From: Bin80 sp965215475
GTDB taxonomy: Bacteria; Bacteroidota; Rhodothermia; Rhodothermales; Bin80
Length of the DNA stretch: 64,000 nucleotides
Direction of reading: 5' to 3'
NCBI GenBank assembly: GCA_965215475.1
Contig: OZ244061.1
Span: forward strand, 868,001-932,000
The position numbers and the translations under genes are program-made. Each line of letters opens with the position of its first letter. Positions within the stretch are counted from its first letter, which is position 1. Below, one piece after another: positions 1 to 8,920 of this stretch. The notes beneath the pieces were generated by a model. The model had not been told where the DNA came from and did no database searches. It saw only the letters and a program-made list of their open reading frames with translations.

Positions 1-1
1 A

Positions 2-253
2 GGAAATTACCGCCTCGTGAATGCTACATCTGGCATTGATATTGGTGGAACTGGGTTTTCCCCAAGCCGATTTCCTGCGTTAGAAGAAGATAGCCAAATT
101 CTTGGTGGCCAACTATTTGCCGATCTGTTTGGAAGCACGAGTGCACATGTGTTTTTCGGTAGCATCGTCGGAGGCCGTAACACGGCAAAGTCTACAGTTT
201 TGGGGATTGGACTTAGTATAGGATTGGGTGGAGGTTTTGGTGGTGGGATATAA
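2..253 (+). CDS. C-terminal end of an unidentified protein
   Basis: An open frame enters from the left edge of the window without a start and stops at 251-253. The visible 83 residues contain a stretch rich in glycine and small residues and end in a glycine-rich tail (GLGGGFGGGI). I do not recognise the family. A GTG at 17 could serve as a start, but the frame stays open upstream to the first base, so a truncated longer gene is more likely. The end of the frame is well supported; the function is unknown. Confidence 0.5.
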   Translation, partial: GNYRLVNATSGIDIGGTGFSPSRFPALEEDSQILGGQLFADLFGSTSAHVFFGSIVGGRNTAKSTVLGIGLSIGLGGGFGGGI

Positions 254-366
254 TATTCCACTTGGCTAACAACTGACTCCTCCATCTGCTAAGGCACCAC
301 GGCGATTGACTAAGCCTGATGCTTTTCCATTGTACATCGCCTACTACAACGAATCTCTCTGAACTA

Positions 367-1239
367 ATGAAGGCCGTAAAACAAAATCAGAGTTCCCTGG
401 CATATGTTGTCTGTAATATTATTGGACTTGGGGGGATCTTGCTATTACTCTCTGTAACCTCAGCCTCGTATGGTCAATCTACTGATAGTATTTGGGATCG
501 GGCGAATCCTGAGAACCCCTCTACCATTGATCACTCTGATTGGCAAGCAATCCTTGACGTTTACTTAATCACTGATGATCCATCCAGGATTCATCTTTTT
601 GACTACCAGGCACTACAGGAAAACACAACAGATCGACAAAAGCTTTATCAATACATTGATCAGCTTCAAGAATTAGACCCTCGGGGGTTCGCAAAGGACG
701 TTCAGATGGCGTATTGGATCAATCTATACAACGCCGTAACGGTACGTGTTGTTGTGGATGCCTATCCCGTTGAATCCATACTTCAGATTCATAATGGAGA
801 AATTCCCGATTCTGGCCCTTGGAAAGATATTCATGCAACCGTAGCTGGAATCCCTTTGACGCTGGACAATATAGAGCATGATATTCTGCGCCCAATCTGG
901 AAGGACAACCGGATTCATTATGCTGTTAATTGTGCTAGCCTCGGTTGCCCAAACTTGGCATCCCAAGTCTTTACCGCTGCAAACTTGGAACAACTCTTGA
1001 ATAAGAATGCCAAAGAATTTATCAACCATTTCCGCGCTGTTGAACTTCTAGATGAAGCATTCGGAGTTACCTCGAGCCTCTATTTTTGGTATATGGAGGA
1101 TTTTGGGGGGACCGAAGCTGGAGTAATGGCGCACTTTCAAAAGTATGCAGAGGATAGCTTGGCCTCTGACCTGAAAAACTTTGACGGATCATTCGATCAT
1201 GAATATGATTGGCGCCTCAATGAGCCTTTACCCGAGTAA
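367..1239 (+). CDS. DUF547 family exported protein
   Basis: The protein has about 290 residues with an N-terminal signal peptide or anchor (basic MKAVKQNQ, then a hydrophobic run ending near SYGQ). The body matches the DUF547 family: the YWINLYNAVTVRVVVDAYP block, IEHDILRP, and the HYAVNCASLGCPNL block with its conserved cysteines. The role of DUF547 is not established. I prefer the ATG at 367 to the one at 319, because it places the basic n-region directly before the hydrophobic stretch. The gene stands alone between the left-edge fragment and a convergent glycosyltransferase gene. Export to the periplasm or cell surface is inferred from the signal sequence. Confidence 0.8.
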   Translation: MKAVKQNQSSLAYVVCNIIGLGGILLLLSVTSASYGQSTDSIWDRANPENPSTIDHSDWQAILDVYLITDDPSRIHLFDYQALQENTTDRQKLYQYIDQLQELDPRGFAKDVQMAYWINLYNAVTVRVVVDAYPVESILQIHNGEIPDSGPWKDIHATVAGIPLTLDNIEHDILRPIWKDNRIHYAVNCASLGCPNLASQVFTAANLEQLLNKNAKEFINHFRAVELLDEAFGVTSSLYFWYMEDFGGTEAGVMAHFQKYAEDSLASDLKNFDGSFDHEYDWRLNEPLPE

Positions 1240-1428
1240 CCCCTCAATCATAAACCGTTGAGTATACTCCAAGCCTTCCACACTATTCTATCTTGCGTTA
1301 GTTGGAATTACTAACGATCAGGAGATAACACGACCATCGTATCAATCCTTCGATGAAAAGTCTTCATTGAAGACTGTCGAGGCCGTTGTTGGATCCAAAC
1401 TACGCCGGTTACTTGATTGCCCCTACAT

Positions 1429-2751
1429 TCATGCTGCTTCGCCTTCTCCGACAAGAATAGATTTTTTGGATTTCCATCTGAATACATCATAAGACAGTGC
1501 CAGTAGAATCAACCCGTATTCCAAAGGGCGTACCCAGTCTGGGTGTGCAAACGGATGCATTTCCATGTTATTTAGATTCAATCCTGTGATATACGATAAT
1601 AGCACTGCAACCGAGGCCGTCCACGCCCACGCGCTCGGACGAATTGCCGCAAAGGGCAGCAGCCATAACAGATACCATGAATTGACAACGGGCCAAAGTG
1701 CAAATAACCCGCCATAAATCCAGTCTACCCGCACTATTGTGTCCTGCTCTCTCCGTCTATAGATCCAGTAGTAGATCCCAATCCCAACCGCGAGAACTAC
1801 CCCACATATAATTCGAGCTGTGGTATTGGGAACCCAAGGCTTTAACAAACTGAACAAGGCGGCATTAAATTCCCACTCGCGTGTAAATACAAGTAAGGTC
1901 TCCAAATCTGTACTTCCCTGCAAAATGAAGGGAACGTAGATCAAGGCCAATGTTGCGAGAAAGATCCCCCATACACGTAGATGTGCACGTGCCAAGATAA
2001 ACGGAATGACAAGTAAAGCTAGGATTTTTGCTCCCACGGCTAAAGCCAAAAAAATAGCGGCACCATAGATTCTATCTTTTCGAGCCAAAACAATTGCAAC
2101 AAGAACAAGAAACACAGCAACTATATCGGGGTGAGCCGTAAATGCAATCTCCTTAATCACTAAGGGGCTCCATGCATAGAGTATTACCGCTGATGGAGAT
2201 GCCAATCGAAGCAGTAGAACTATCGTCATCACATCAAAAACAATCATGATGCCCTGCAGTGCTGTAACACTGCCTGGAGCAAGCCCATATCCTCCTAAAA
2301 ATACAAGCTGTGTGACCGGCCCATAGATCGTCGGCAATTCGGGATAATTGATGCCATCCAGAATACGTTGAAACTGTTCATGCACATTCGTGTCGAGAAA
2401 AAACGCTTCTGGCGGCAATCCATAAGGCGTCCCATCCTGAACGAATCGAAAAGCATCCCACAAGTACCTGTAGAAATCGTCCTCATAGAAAGGCCCTCCG
2501 ATCAGCCCGCAAATGCGAAATAAAATTGCCCAACCAATGAGCCGGGAGATTGGGATTTTTTCATCCGAGTTGCGACGATAATAGACAAAAAGAATAAACG
2601 TAATGGCGGCAACACATATCGAAAGGCCCAGAAATAGTTCGAGAGAAGGATCTCCAGACGTTCGAGTAACCCAAGAAAGTCCGCCATAGATCAGCAGACA
2701 TACCAAACCTGCTAGATCAATCGGTGAAACGACTCGAGTTAATTTCTGCAT
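1429..2751 (-). CDS. GT-C fold membrane glycosyltransferase (GT87/mannosyltransferase-like)
   Basis: A 440-residue polytopic membrane protein with roughly ten or more hydrophobic segments. The first external loop carries the acidic motif EDDFYRYLWDAFRF, typical of GT-C glycosyltransferases that use polyprenyl-phosphate-linked sugars. It is followed by the TIYGPVTQ element seen in related GT87/DUF2029 and PIG-M-like enzymes. Such proteins transfer a sugar, often mannose, to a lipid or glycan acceptor on the outer face of the inner membrane. The exact donor and acceptor cannot be read from the sequence. The start is an ATG followed by a basic residue and the first membrane helix. The gene is monocistronic here. 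Confidence 0.7.
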   Translation of the reverse strand: MQKLTRVVSPIDLAGLVCLLIYGGLSWVTRTSGDPSLELFLGLSICVAAITFILFVYYRRNSDEKIPISRLIGWAILFRICGLIGGPFYEDDFYRYLWDAFRFVQDGTPYGLPPEAFFLDTNVHEQFQRILDGINYPELPTIYGPVTQLVFLGGYGLAPGSVTALQGIMIVFDVMTIVLLLRLASPSAVILYAWSPLVIKEIAFTAHPDIVAVFLVLVAIVLARKDRIYGAAIFLALAVGAKILALLVIPFILARAHLRVWGIFLATLALIYVPFILQGSTDLETLLVFTREWEFNAALFSLLKPWVPNTTARIICGVVLAVGIGIYYWIYRRREQDTIVRVDWIYGGLFALWPVVNSWYLLWLLPFAAIRPSAWAWTASVAVLLSYITGLNLNNMEMHPFAHPDWVRPLEYGLILLALSYDVFRWKSKKSILVGEGEAA

Positions 2752-2811
2752 GAAAAATAGCGATGAGAGAGCTTAGATCCGACCAGAATACGAGCATATC
2801 ATTACATCAAT

Positions 2812-2903
2812 TGTCCCAGTTCCTCCAGATTGAGTGTCCTACTCCCAGCAGATTTACTGTCCCGCTTCAAGCGGATTGAGTGTCCCAGTTCACCGGAATA
2901 CAC
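2812..2903. repeat. 23-bp tandem repeat, about 3.5 copies
   Basis: Three adjacent 23-bp units start at 2812, 2835 and 2858, and a partial fourth starts at 2881. Each begins TGTCC and the three full units end GATT(G/T)A(G/C). The spacing is exact and the middle bases vary. Arrays of short repeats starting with TGT are typical of IS21-family element ends, so this could be an orphan terminus. No IstA or IstB gene is present nearby, so the assignment is only a suggestion. Confidence 0.55.
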
Positions 2904-2929
2904 ACATCAACATTCGGGTAGATAAATCA

Positions 2930-2967
2930 GGGGAGTGTGTCACCCCACTATTTTTGACACACTCCCC
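2930..2967. repeat. 13-bp perfect inverted repeat (hairpin)
   Basis: GGGGAGTGTGTCA at 2930-2942 is the exact reverse complement of TGACACACTCCCC at 2955-2967, with a 12-base loop. No T-run follows directly on either strand, so a standard intrinsic terminator is doubtful. It could be a transposon-end hairpin or a factor-independent stop between the flanking genes. Confidence 0.55.
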
Positions 2968-3196
2968 CCGACTAAGAATGGATGAAAGTAGGAAAACACG
3001 AATACTCCGATATTGAAATTCATGATGAGTGGATCGCTCTATATTCTATTGCCTAGAACACAAGTAGAGATCTTGCCACGTTCGATATAGAAAAGATGTT
3101 GCATAAAATGCCCCTTTTTCCATATAACACATCCAATGGACCCACACAAATTTGGCCTTCTACAACTTTCAAAAACCTTCTCCATCGCACAGGAAT

Positions 3197-4417
3197 CTAC
3201 AAACTTATCCGATGTACGTCCTCTATAAAATCTTTCAAAGTTTGCAATTTTGGCCGCATATCCCTGTTATACTTACCCATCAATTTTTGGGGAACCACCA
3301 GACGGACGCAAGATTCCTGCATTTCTCTGAATTGATTTAGTGAAATTCCTTCCTGAAGTGTCAATAGATGCTTTTCCGGGATGCGTCTAGCCTCATTTAA
3401 TATCTGTCTCCACCGGTCCTTACAGGTTGTTTTCACAGCTAACATGCGAAGTTTCTGATAAGGCACGCTCTGATTCCTGTATGCATCAGCTGAGGGGAAT
3501 AGAAAATCTGGCTTTCTGCCAGGATCGGATTCCTTATTGTATGAAAAGCTGATGTCTTCCTCAAACCCTTCTTCTCTAAAAATTTCTTTTAGATGAAGTT
3601 CAAGTGATCTTCCGGACCGAGCTTTACGCCGCTGTAAAACTGATTGGGCTACCTCCCTAAATTCTTCCATATTGCTGAAGCCTTGCTCAATCCTTGGGAA
3701 ATAAAAAGCATTCTCAATGCTATCATATAGATCTTGTTCACAATCTCGCCGTTCCATTAATCTCCGATCTGGATCCATAGAGGAACCGGGAATTCTTCGC
3801 ACTGCTTCCGACATAACTGTCAAGGGTTCTGGAAAAGATTGAATCCAATTCGGAGGAATCTCATCGGGGTTCACCCCATTTCTTACTGAATGACGATTTT
3901 GTAGATCTGGACGAGCTCTACATGATGAAGAAGATTCTATGATCAATGTTCTTCCTGGCTCAACAGGGCCTATACGGCTCTCAACAAAGATCTCTTCCGA
4001 TCTATCATGACATATCCATAAACGACATTCTTTGACTGCCCCTTGAGTATCAGTGGGGAAAACAAATATAGCCAGAGCCCCTGTATTTTCAGGATCAAGG
4101 ACAGATGATTTATATCCACCAAATCCCGTCAAACGCACCTCATTACGCGTTCCGTCGTGCCACTTATTGTTATACCATATTGCACTGATTTCCCTGTGTT
4201 CTTCATGTGAATCTATATGGAAATTGAGTATAATGCGTGGATTTTTTTTCTCTACCTTGTTAAGATTCGGGAGTAGGCGTAAAAGGAAATCTCTTGGTAT
4301 GTAAGGACCTGCTTGGTGCGTTCTATTGGCAAGTGTATCATTACCCGAGAGACGCTTAACGTACCATGTTGCAACAGAGCATTTATCCATCCAATCCCAT
4401 AGTTTTTTATTGGACAT
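3197..4417 (-). CDS. EcoRII-like type II restriction endonuclease
   Basis: A protein of about 406 residues, close to the 404 of EcoRII. The N-terminal half resembles the EcoRII effector (B3-like) DNA-binding domain, with the block RNEVRLTGFGGYKSSVLDPENTG. The C-terminal half carries the catalytic core: PDFLFP followed by the VKTTCKDRWRQ motif that is diagnostic of EcoRII-C nucleases. EcoRII cleaves CCWGG and uses a second site as allosteric effector; the same specificity is inferred here because the neighbours are a Dcm-type methylase and Vsr. I chose the ATG at 4417, not the in-frame start at 4483, because AGGGGAAG lies five bases upstream. This start overlaps the vsr stop by 11 bases, consistent with coupled translation. 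Confidence 0.85.
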   Translation of the reverse strand: MSNKKLWDWMDKCSVATWYVKRLSGNDTLANRTHQAGPYIPRDFLLRLLPNLNKVEKKNPRIILNFHIDSHEEHREISAIWYNNKWHDGTRNEVRLTGFGGYKSSVLDPENTGALAIFVFPTDTQGAVKECRLWICHDRSEEIFVESRIGPVEPGRTLIIESSSSCRARPDLQNRHSVRNGVNPDEIPPNWIQSFPEPLTVMSEAVRRIPGSSMDPDRRLMERRDCEQDLYDSIENAFYFPRIEQGFSNMEEFREVAQSVLQRRKARSGRSLELHLKEIFREEGFEEDISFSYNKESDPGRKPDFLFPSADAYRNQSVPYQKLRMLAVKTTCKDRWRQILNEARRIPEKHLLTLQEGISLNQFREMQESCVRLVVPQKLMGKYNRDMRPKLQTLKDFIEDVHRISL

Positions 4418-4868
4418 TTTCTCTTCCCCTAATTTCTGCATTGTGACTAGCTGTTCTGAGCCAATTTCCAGCCCTACATACAACTTCGTTAATAGGATAT
4501 TTACCTCTTCCTTTCAATGCACATTCCCAAACAACTAGGGTTCTCCACCCTTTTTCTCCCAACAATCTACTATTTCTAACATCTCGTTGTACATTTCCTG
4601 CAATCTTATTTCTCCAGAATTCTGCACGGGATTTAGGCCATCGAAACAAGTGACACTCATGTCCGTGCCAGAAGCAACCATTGACAAAAATCACTGCCTT
4701 ATATCTTGGAAAAACCAAATCTGGCGTCCCCGGAAGTCTGCGATCATGCAGGCAATATCGAAACCCAAGCTTATGTAGACCGCGACGTAGAATAAGTTCA
4801 GGTTTTGTATCAGATCTCTTGATGCTAGACATCATTCGACTTCGAGTTTTCCTGCTAACTATATCCAT
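4407..4868 (-). CDS. vsr: very short patch repair (Vsr) endonuclease
   Basis: This 153-residue protein has the full Vsr signature: RSDTKPELILRRGLHKLGFRY near the N-terminus, the catalytic GTPDLVFPRYKAVIFVNGC region, and the zinc-site and active-site motif FWHGHECHLFRWP. Vsr nicks 5' of the T in T:G mismatches that arise when 5-methylcytosine deaminates, so it protects the sites methylated by the adjacent cytosine methylase. It sits seven bases after the methylase gene and overlaps the restriction gene, so the three form one operon transcribed on the minus strand. The family assignment is secure. Confidence 0.93.
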   Translation of the reverse strand: MDIVSRKTRSRMMSSIKRSDTKPELILRRGLHKLGFRYCLHDRRLPGTPDLVFPRYKAVIFVNGCFWHGHECHLFRWPKSRAEFWRNKIAGNVQRDVRNSRLLGEKGWRTLVVWECALKGRGKYPINEVVCRAGNWLRTASHNAEIRGRENVQ

Positions 4869-4875
4869 CTGATAT

Positions 4876-6093
4876 TCATCTCGACAACGACTCTTTTTTC
4901 ATCCCTCCAGTACGGTGCATTTCCAGTTCCACCTGGATATGCGGTTTCAATAATGTAGCAATGGCCCGAACTACCGGGACCACAACCGCATTCCCAAACT
5001 GCCTGTATGCTTGCGTATCAGAAACTGGAATTTCAAATTCAGGTTGCCCCGGTTCGTCAAATCCCATCAGGCGAGCACATTCACGCGGGGTAAGCCTCCT
5101 TGGACGATTTTTATCCTGCTTAATCAGGATCTCAGATCCATCCTTGTGATATCTAGCTGACAGCGTACGAGCTACATCATTCGGGCTAAACAGCGAGTAT
5201 CCAAAACCATTACCAGCCTTACGATGTTTCTCCTTGTAATCCCTAAGGTAACGCCAAAGATGTTTTGTAAGTGTGTATTTGGGATCTACTTCAGGCAATA
5301 GAATGTTTTCTAGTACGGGCGGCGGCCCACTTGGAACCATCAAATTTTCAAAATTGAACGGAACACTATCCCTGAATCCTAAAATAAAGATTCTTTCACG
5401 CTTTTGGGGGACCCAAGGCGCTGAGTTAATAATACGGATATGTACACTATAACCCAACTCTTTTTCGAGAACATTCATAATGGTACCGAAAGTTCTTCCA
5501 CCATCATGACGCTGAAGATGTTTAACATTCTCCAAAAGAAATGCAAAAGGCCGGTGATATTCTAGAATCTTTGCTAGATCGTAAAAAAGCGTACCTTGGG
5601 TATCACACAGAAAGCCATGAGGCTTCCCCAGAGAATTCTTCTTTGAAACACCTGCAAGAGAAAATGGCTGACAAGGAAAGCCCGCCAGCAAAACTTCATG
5701 ATCGGGGATTCGTTCCGGTTCTTTGGCAATTGGACGAATATCTCCAATAAATTTATGATCTTTCCTCTCAAGAAAATTGGCAGCATACGTCTGACACGCA
5801 AATCGATCCCATTCAGATGTAAAAACACATATACCTCCAATTTCTTGGAAAGGAATGCGCATACCACCAATTCCCGCAAAAAGATCTATGAAACGGAAAG
5901 ATCTGTTTTGCTGTCGACCCTTTATTTCATTAGCTAATCCCTTCATGATCTCAATAACCGGAGATGGGGGGACTGTTTTGTACGACTCATATCGATAAAT
6001 CGTTCTGACAGATCTTCCAACAAGACGAGCCGTAGTAGCAATAGAAAGTCCAGTTCTTTTCCGTAATGCTGCAAATTCAGTGTATTCTGGCAT
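4876..6093 (-). CDS. dcm: DNA cytosine-5 methyltransferase with N-terminal HTH (Dcm/EcoRII type)
   Basis: The 405 residues begin with a helix-turn-helix of about 50 residues (RKRTGLSIATTARLVGRSVRTIYRYE), followed by a complete C5-methyltransferase: motif I FIDLFAGIGG, motif IV with the catalytic cysteine in GFPCQPFS, motif VI ENVK, motif VIII QKRERIFI, and motifs IX and X (RECARLMGF, FGNAVVVPVV). The partner genes point to CCWGG-type methylation, which protects DNA against the EcoRII-like nuclease. Methylases such as M.EcoRII and M.SsoII use such an N-terminal extension to repress their own promoter, so this protein probably also regulates the operon. It is the first gene of the methylase-vsr-nuclease operon. 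Confidence 0.92.
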   Translation of the reverse strand: MPEYTEFAALRKRTGLSIATTARLVGRSVRTIYRYESYKTVPPSPVIEIMKGLANEIKGRQQNRSFRFIDLFAGIGGMRIPFQEIGGICVFTSEWDRFACQTYAANFLERKDHKFIGDIRPIAKEPERIPDHEVLLAGFPCQPFSLAGVSKKNSLGKPHGFLCDTQGTLFYDLAKILEYHRPFAFLLENVKHLQRHDGGRTFGTIMNVLEKELGYSVHIRIINSAPWVPQKRERIFILGFRDSVPFNFENLMVPSGPPPVLENILLPEVDPKYTLTKHLWRYLRDYKEKHRKAGNGFGYSLFSPNDVARTLSARYHKDGSEILIKQDKNRPRRLTPRECARLMGFDEPGQPEFEIPVSDTQAYRQFGNAVVVPVVRAIATLLKPHIQVELEMHRTGGMKKESLSR

Positions 6094-6772
6094 GAAGATG
6101 TATCTATCCTTATCTCAAAGAGAGCTACAATATCGTTTCCTAATGAGCCTCTGACAAAATGTTCTTATAACAAGTTCTGATCCTTTCCAATATAGGCATA
6201 TCACTAAATACTTGATAGCAGCGTCAGAAACTCATCAAGAGCAATCTCATTCCTCATGTTAATCGAGTTTTTAATCCCCGACAACGACAAATCTTCATTT
6301 CACATCGTAGTACTTCACCCATATACTGCTATCTCACGACGATCCCTGACCGAACAATGGATGTTCTTGCCATTTTACTCTACTAAAAATGGAAATGTCA
6401 GTTCGCGTGCTTACCCGTGTATTTTAATTATGTTATATGCGAGGCTCTTGCAAAACCACTGATCCAAGCAGAAAGGATCCCCTCAGGTACTCTCAGAGTT
6501 ATGTTTGCGCTCAAGTAAGAGAGGTTTTGCAAGAGCATCATGCTTATAATAAATTGAGAAACTATAAGCATAAAATAAGGTAACCGCTGTGTTATATCTT
6601 TGATATACCTAATCCGCTCTGTGAGCTGTGAGATAGACTCAGACTGTCTGTCATACAATTATTGTTCAGTTCATTGAAATCTTTTAACTTAACGGTGATT
6701 CACCAGCTTCCACAGAATATTGCTTTACTCTAATACATTACATAAGTTATTCTCTGAGAAATGATTGCATAG
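6094..6772. promoter_or_regulatory. divergent intergenic region between two defence operons
   Basis: This 679-bp AT-rich stretch separates the minus-strand EcoRII-like operon from the plus-strand kinase/receiver/methylase operon and must hold both promoters. I see no coding signal on either strand. A 93-bp element with 14-bp terminal inverted repeats lies in its middle (listed separately). A binding site for the HTH of the first methylase would be expected near 6100-6200, but I could not single one out. Confidence 0.5.
6444..6536. repeat. 93-bp MITE-like element, copy 1
   Basis: GCTCTTGCAAAACC at 6444-6457 is the perfect reverse complement of GGTTTTGCAAGAGC at 6523-6536. A related element lies at 56644-56732 in the same orientation, and both share the exact core CTCAGGTACTCTCAGAG. 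Short non-coding elements with such ends are typical of MITEs; the TTGCAAAA-type end resembles some IS5-family ends (inference). Small open frames across it are by-products of the repeat. Confidence 0.65.
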
Positions 6773-8917
6773 ATGAATCAACTCAAACTGAAAAACCAAT
6801 TTGATCAAATACCGATCCAAGTACATCCTCGCGTCTTTGATGCCTTGGGATCCGATCTAGTTACCAATGACATTGTTGCTGTGATTGAGTTAGTAAAAAA
6901 TGCCTATGATGCATTTGCATGTAATGTTTGGCTGTCTTTCGAACATGATCCTATACAAGGTGACTACTTGGAAATCAAGGATGACGGTCATGGCATGTTA
7001 AGGAAAACCATCGAAAATACATGGTGTACTATAGCTACACCGAATAAACAAAGACATCCTTATGTTGAGAGTGGTGACGGTCACAAGAGGCGTGTAAGTG
7101 GTGAAAAAGGCCTCGGACGGCTCTCGGCTGCACGACTGGGGACACGATTGGATATGCTGACCAAATATCAAGGTAATCCGTGTTGGGAAGTAAAGATTGA
7201 TTGGCGTATCATAGCTAGTGGAGACGATATTTCACAGAGTTTTGTGCAACTTCGAGAATTGTCGAATACGCCGCCATTTGAGACAGGCACGCGACTACGC
7301 ATATTTGAACTGAAGAGGAAATGGGATAGAAGGCGAAAGGACGATCTCAGAGAGAATCTAGGACGTCTAGTTTCTCCTTATGATTTCAATGATGAATTCA
7401 ATATCTATTTCTCTGATTCTCCAGATAAAAAATCCGAATCAATTGTTATTCAGTCACCAAAGTTTTTATCTTATCCAAAATACCGTTTCTATGGAAATGT
7501 AGACAAACAAGGAAATGTGTGTGGAACATATCAGTTTAGGCCTATCGGACAGAAAATTCAGAAATGTGAAAGTGAAAACATCCAATGGACACATATTCAT
7601 AGAGGTCTATCCGATCCCATCCAAGTTCAACATCAACCTGACCCAGCATCATGTGGCCCCTTCTCATTCGAAATCCGAGCTTGGGATATAGGACCCGACG
7701 ATCAGGAAGAAATTGCTACTGGATTCGAGATCAACAAAAAAAATATTCGCCGAGTAATCAGTCACCATAAGGGAATTTCCGTGTATCGCGATAATGTTTT
7801 AATGTTACCTAAAACTGATAGTGATCGTGATTGGTTAGGGCTTGATCTTCGACGGATAAGCAAAATCGGTCCAAGACTGAGTACAAGCCAGATCGTCGGC
7901 TATGTTCAAATATCAGCGGCTGAAAATCCGAATATTCGAGACACCAGTGACCGTGAACAACTCGCAGATTCTAAAGAAGTAGATGAATTCAAAGCAATCC
8001 TAAAAGCCATAATCCAAAAACTTGAGAGGAAGCGTTCTGAGGATCGTCATACAGATGCACTGGAAAAACCAATTAGCAGCCTATTTGAAGAAATCTCTGC
8101 CGATAACCTCCTTGAAAATATCAGATCTCTGTCAGTAAAGAGTCCAAAAATAGCTGAGATACTGCCTGTTATTACAAAATTCAAGAGTTCACTTGATGAA
8201 AGAGTTCATACCATCCAACAGCGATTTATCTATTATAGCCGCTTAGCTACCATCGGCTCAATCGCGGAAATGCTCATACATGAAGTTCGTGGCAGAACTA
8301 CAGTTTTTGGGAGATTTATAAAATTTGTCCATAAGAAACTTCTTCCGAGTGCTGATGTCGCGACAGAGATCAAGTACGCCTCCGATGCAACCGATGCTTT
8401 GGATCGTTTGGCCGATACATTTGCTCCACTAGCTAGTCGACGTTTTCGTCGGCGTCTCAGAAAAACTATTTTGGAGGATCGTATCAATGTCTGTGTTACA
8501 CTCATGCAAGATGAAATCACGGCCAAGCAAGTCGACTGTAATATATTGACGTCAACTACACCTGTTGCCGTTGATCCTGGTGAGCTTGATGCTATTCTTC
8601 TAAACCTGATCTCGAACTCTCTCTATTGGCTGTCTGATGTGCCAAAGAATCAGCGGAAAATAGAATTCGTGATTGACCACTCTACTCCCAACCAGCAACG
8701 TGTTACCATTAGTTTATACGATACGGGGCCAGGAGTTGCAAAAGAATACTTGGACAAAGTATTCTGGCCTGGAGTCACTCTAAAACCATCTGGAATTGGT
8801 ATGGGATTGACTGTGGCATCTGAACTTGTTGCGTCGTATGATGGACGTATGTACACGAAAGAACTAGGGAAAAAAAACGGTGCAGTTTTTGGTTTTGACT
8901 TACCTTTACGCTTGTAA
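6773..8917 (+). CDS. dual GHKL ATPase: Hsp90/MORC-like domain plus histidine kinase
   Basis: A 714-residue protein with two ATP-binding GHKL modules. The N-terminal one (about residues 20-150) has ELVKNAYDA, DDGHGM and the GEKGLGRLSA loop typical of Hsp90/MutL/MORC-like ATPases. The C-terminal part (about 485-714) looks like a histidine kinase: a dimerisation helix with a candidate phospho-histidine in MLIHEVRGR, the N-box LLNLISNSLYW, the G1 box YDTGPG and the G2 box GIGMGLTVASELV. No membrane segment is seen, so it should be a cytoplasmic sensor. A receiver-domain protein starts three bases downstream and a cytosine methylase follows, all in one operon. GHKL ATPases of the MutL/MORC type are known in restriction-modification operons. 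The signal it senses is unknown. Confidence 0.8.
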   Translation: MNQLKLKNQFDQIPIQVHPRVFDALGSDLVTNDIVAVIELVKNAYDAFACNVWLSFEHDPIQGDYLEIKDDGHGMLRKTIENTWCTIATPNKQRHPYVESGDGHKRRVSGEKGLGRLSAARLGTRLDMLTKYQGNPCWEVKIDWRIIASGDDISQSFVQLRELSNTPPFETGTRLRIFELKRKWDRRRKDDLRENLGRLVSPYDFNDEFNIYFSDSPDKKSESIVIQSPKFLSYPKYRFYGNVDKQGNVCGTYQFRPIGQKIQKCESENIQWTHIHRGLSDPIQVQHQPDPASCGPFSFEIRAWDIGPDDQEEIATGFEINKKNIRRVISHHKGISVYRDNVLMLPKTDSDRDWLGLDLRRISKIGPRLSTSQIVGYVQISAAENPNIRDTSDREQLADSKEVDEFKAILKAIIQKLERKRSEDRHTDALEKPISSLFEEISADNLLENIRSLSVKSPKIAEILPVITKFKSSLDERVHTIQQRFIYYSRLATIGSIAEMLIHEVRGRTTVFGRFIKFVHKKLLPSADVATEIKYASDATDALDRLADTFAPLASRRFRRRLRKTILEDRINVCVTLMQDEITAKQVDCNILTSTTPVAVDPGELDAILLNLISNSLYWLSDVPKNQRKIEFVIDHSTPNQQRVTISLYDTGPGVAKEYLDKVFWPGVTLKPSGIGMGLTVASELVASYDGRMYTKELGKKNGAVFGFDLPLRL

Positions 8918-8920
8918 CCG

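Larger units (their letters stand above)
2752..3196. other. intergenic stretch with repeat structure at the island edge
   Basis: This 445-bp stretch has no convincing gene. It holds the 23-bp tandem repeats and the long hairpin listed separately, and then plain AT-rich sequence up to the end of the restriction endonuclease gene. It marks the boundary between the chromosomal glycosyltransferase gene and the defence island, and may be the remains of a mobile-element end. Confidence 0.5.

Noticed and set aside
6428..6658. Open frame of 76 codons on the minus strand, similar to one at 56626-56817
   Set aside because: The similarity comes only from the shared MITE-like element; the rest of each frame is unrelated.
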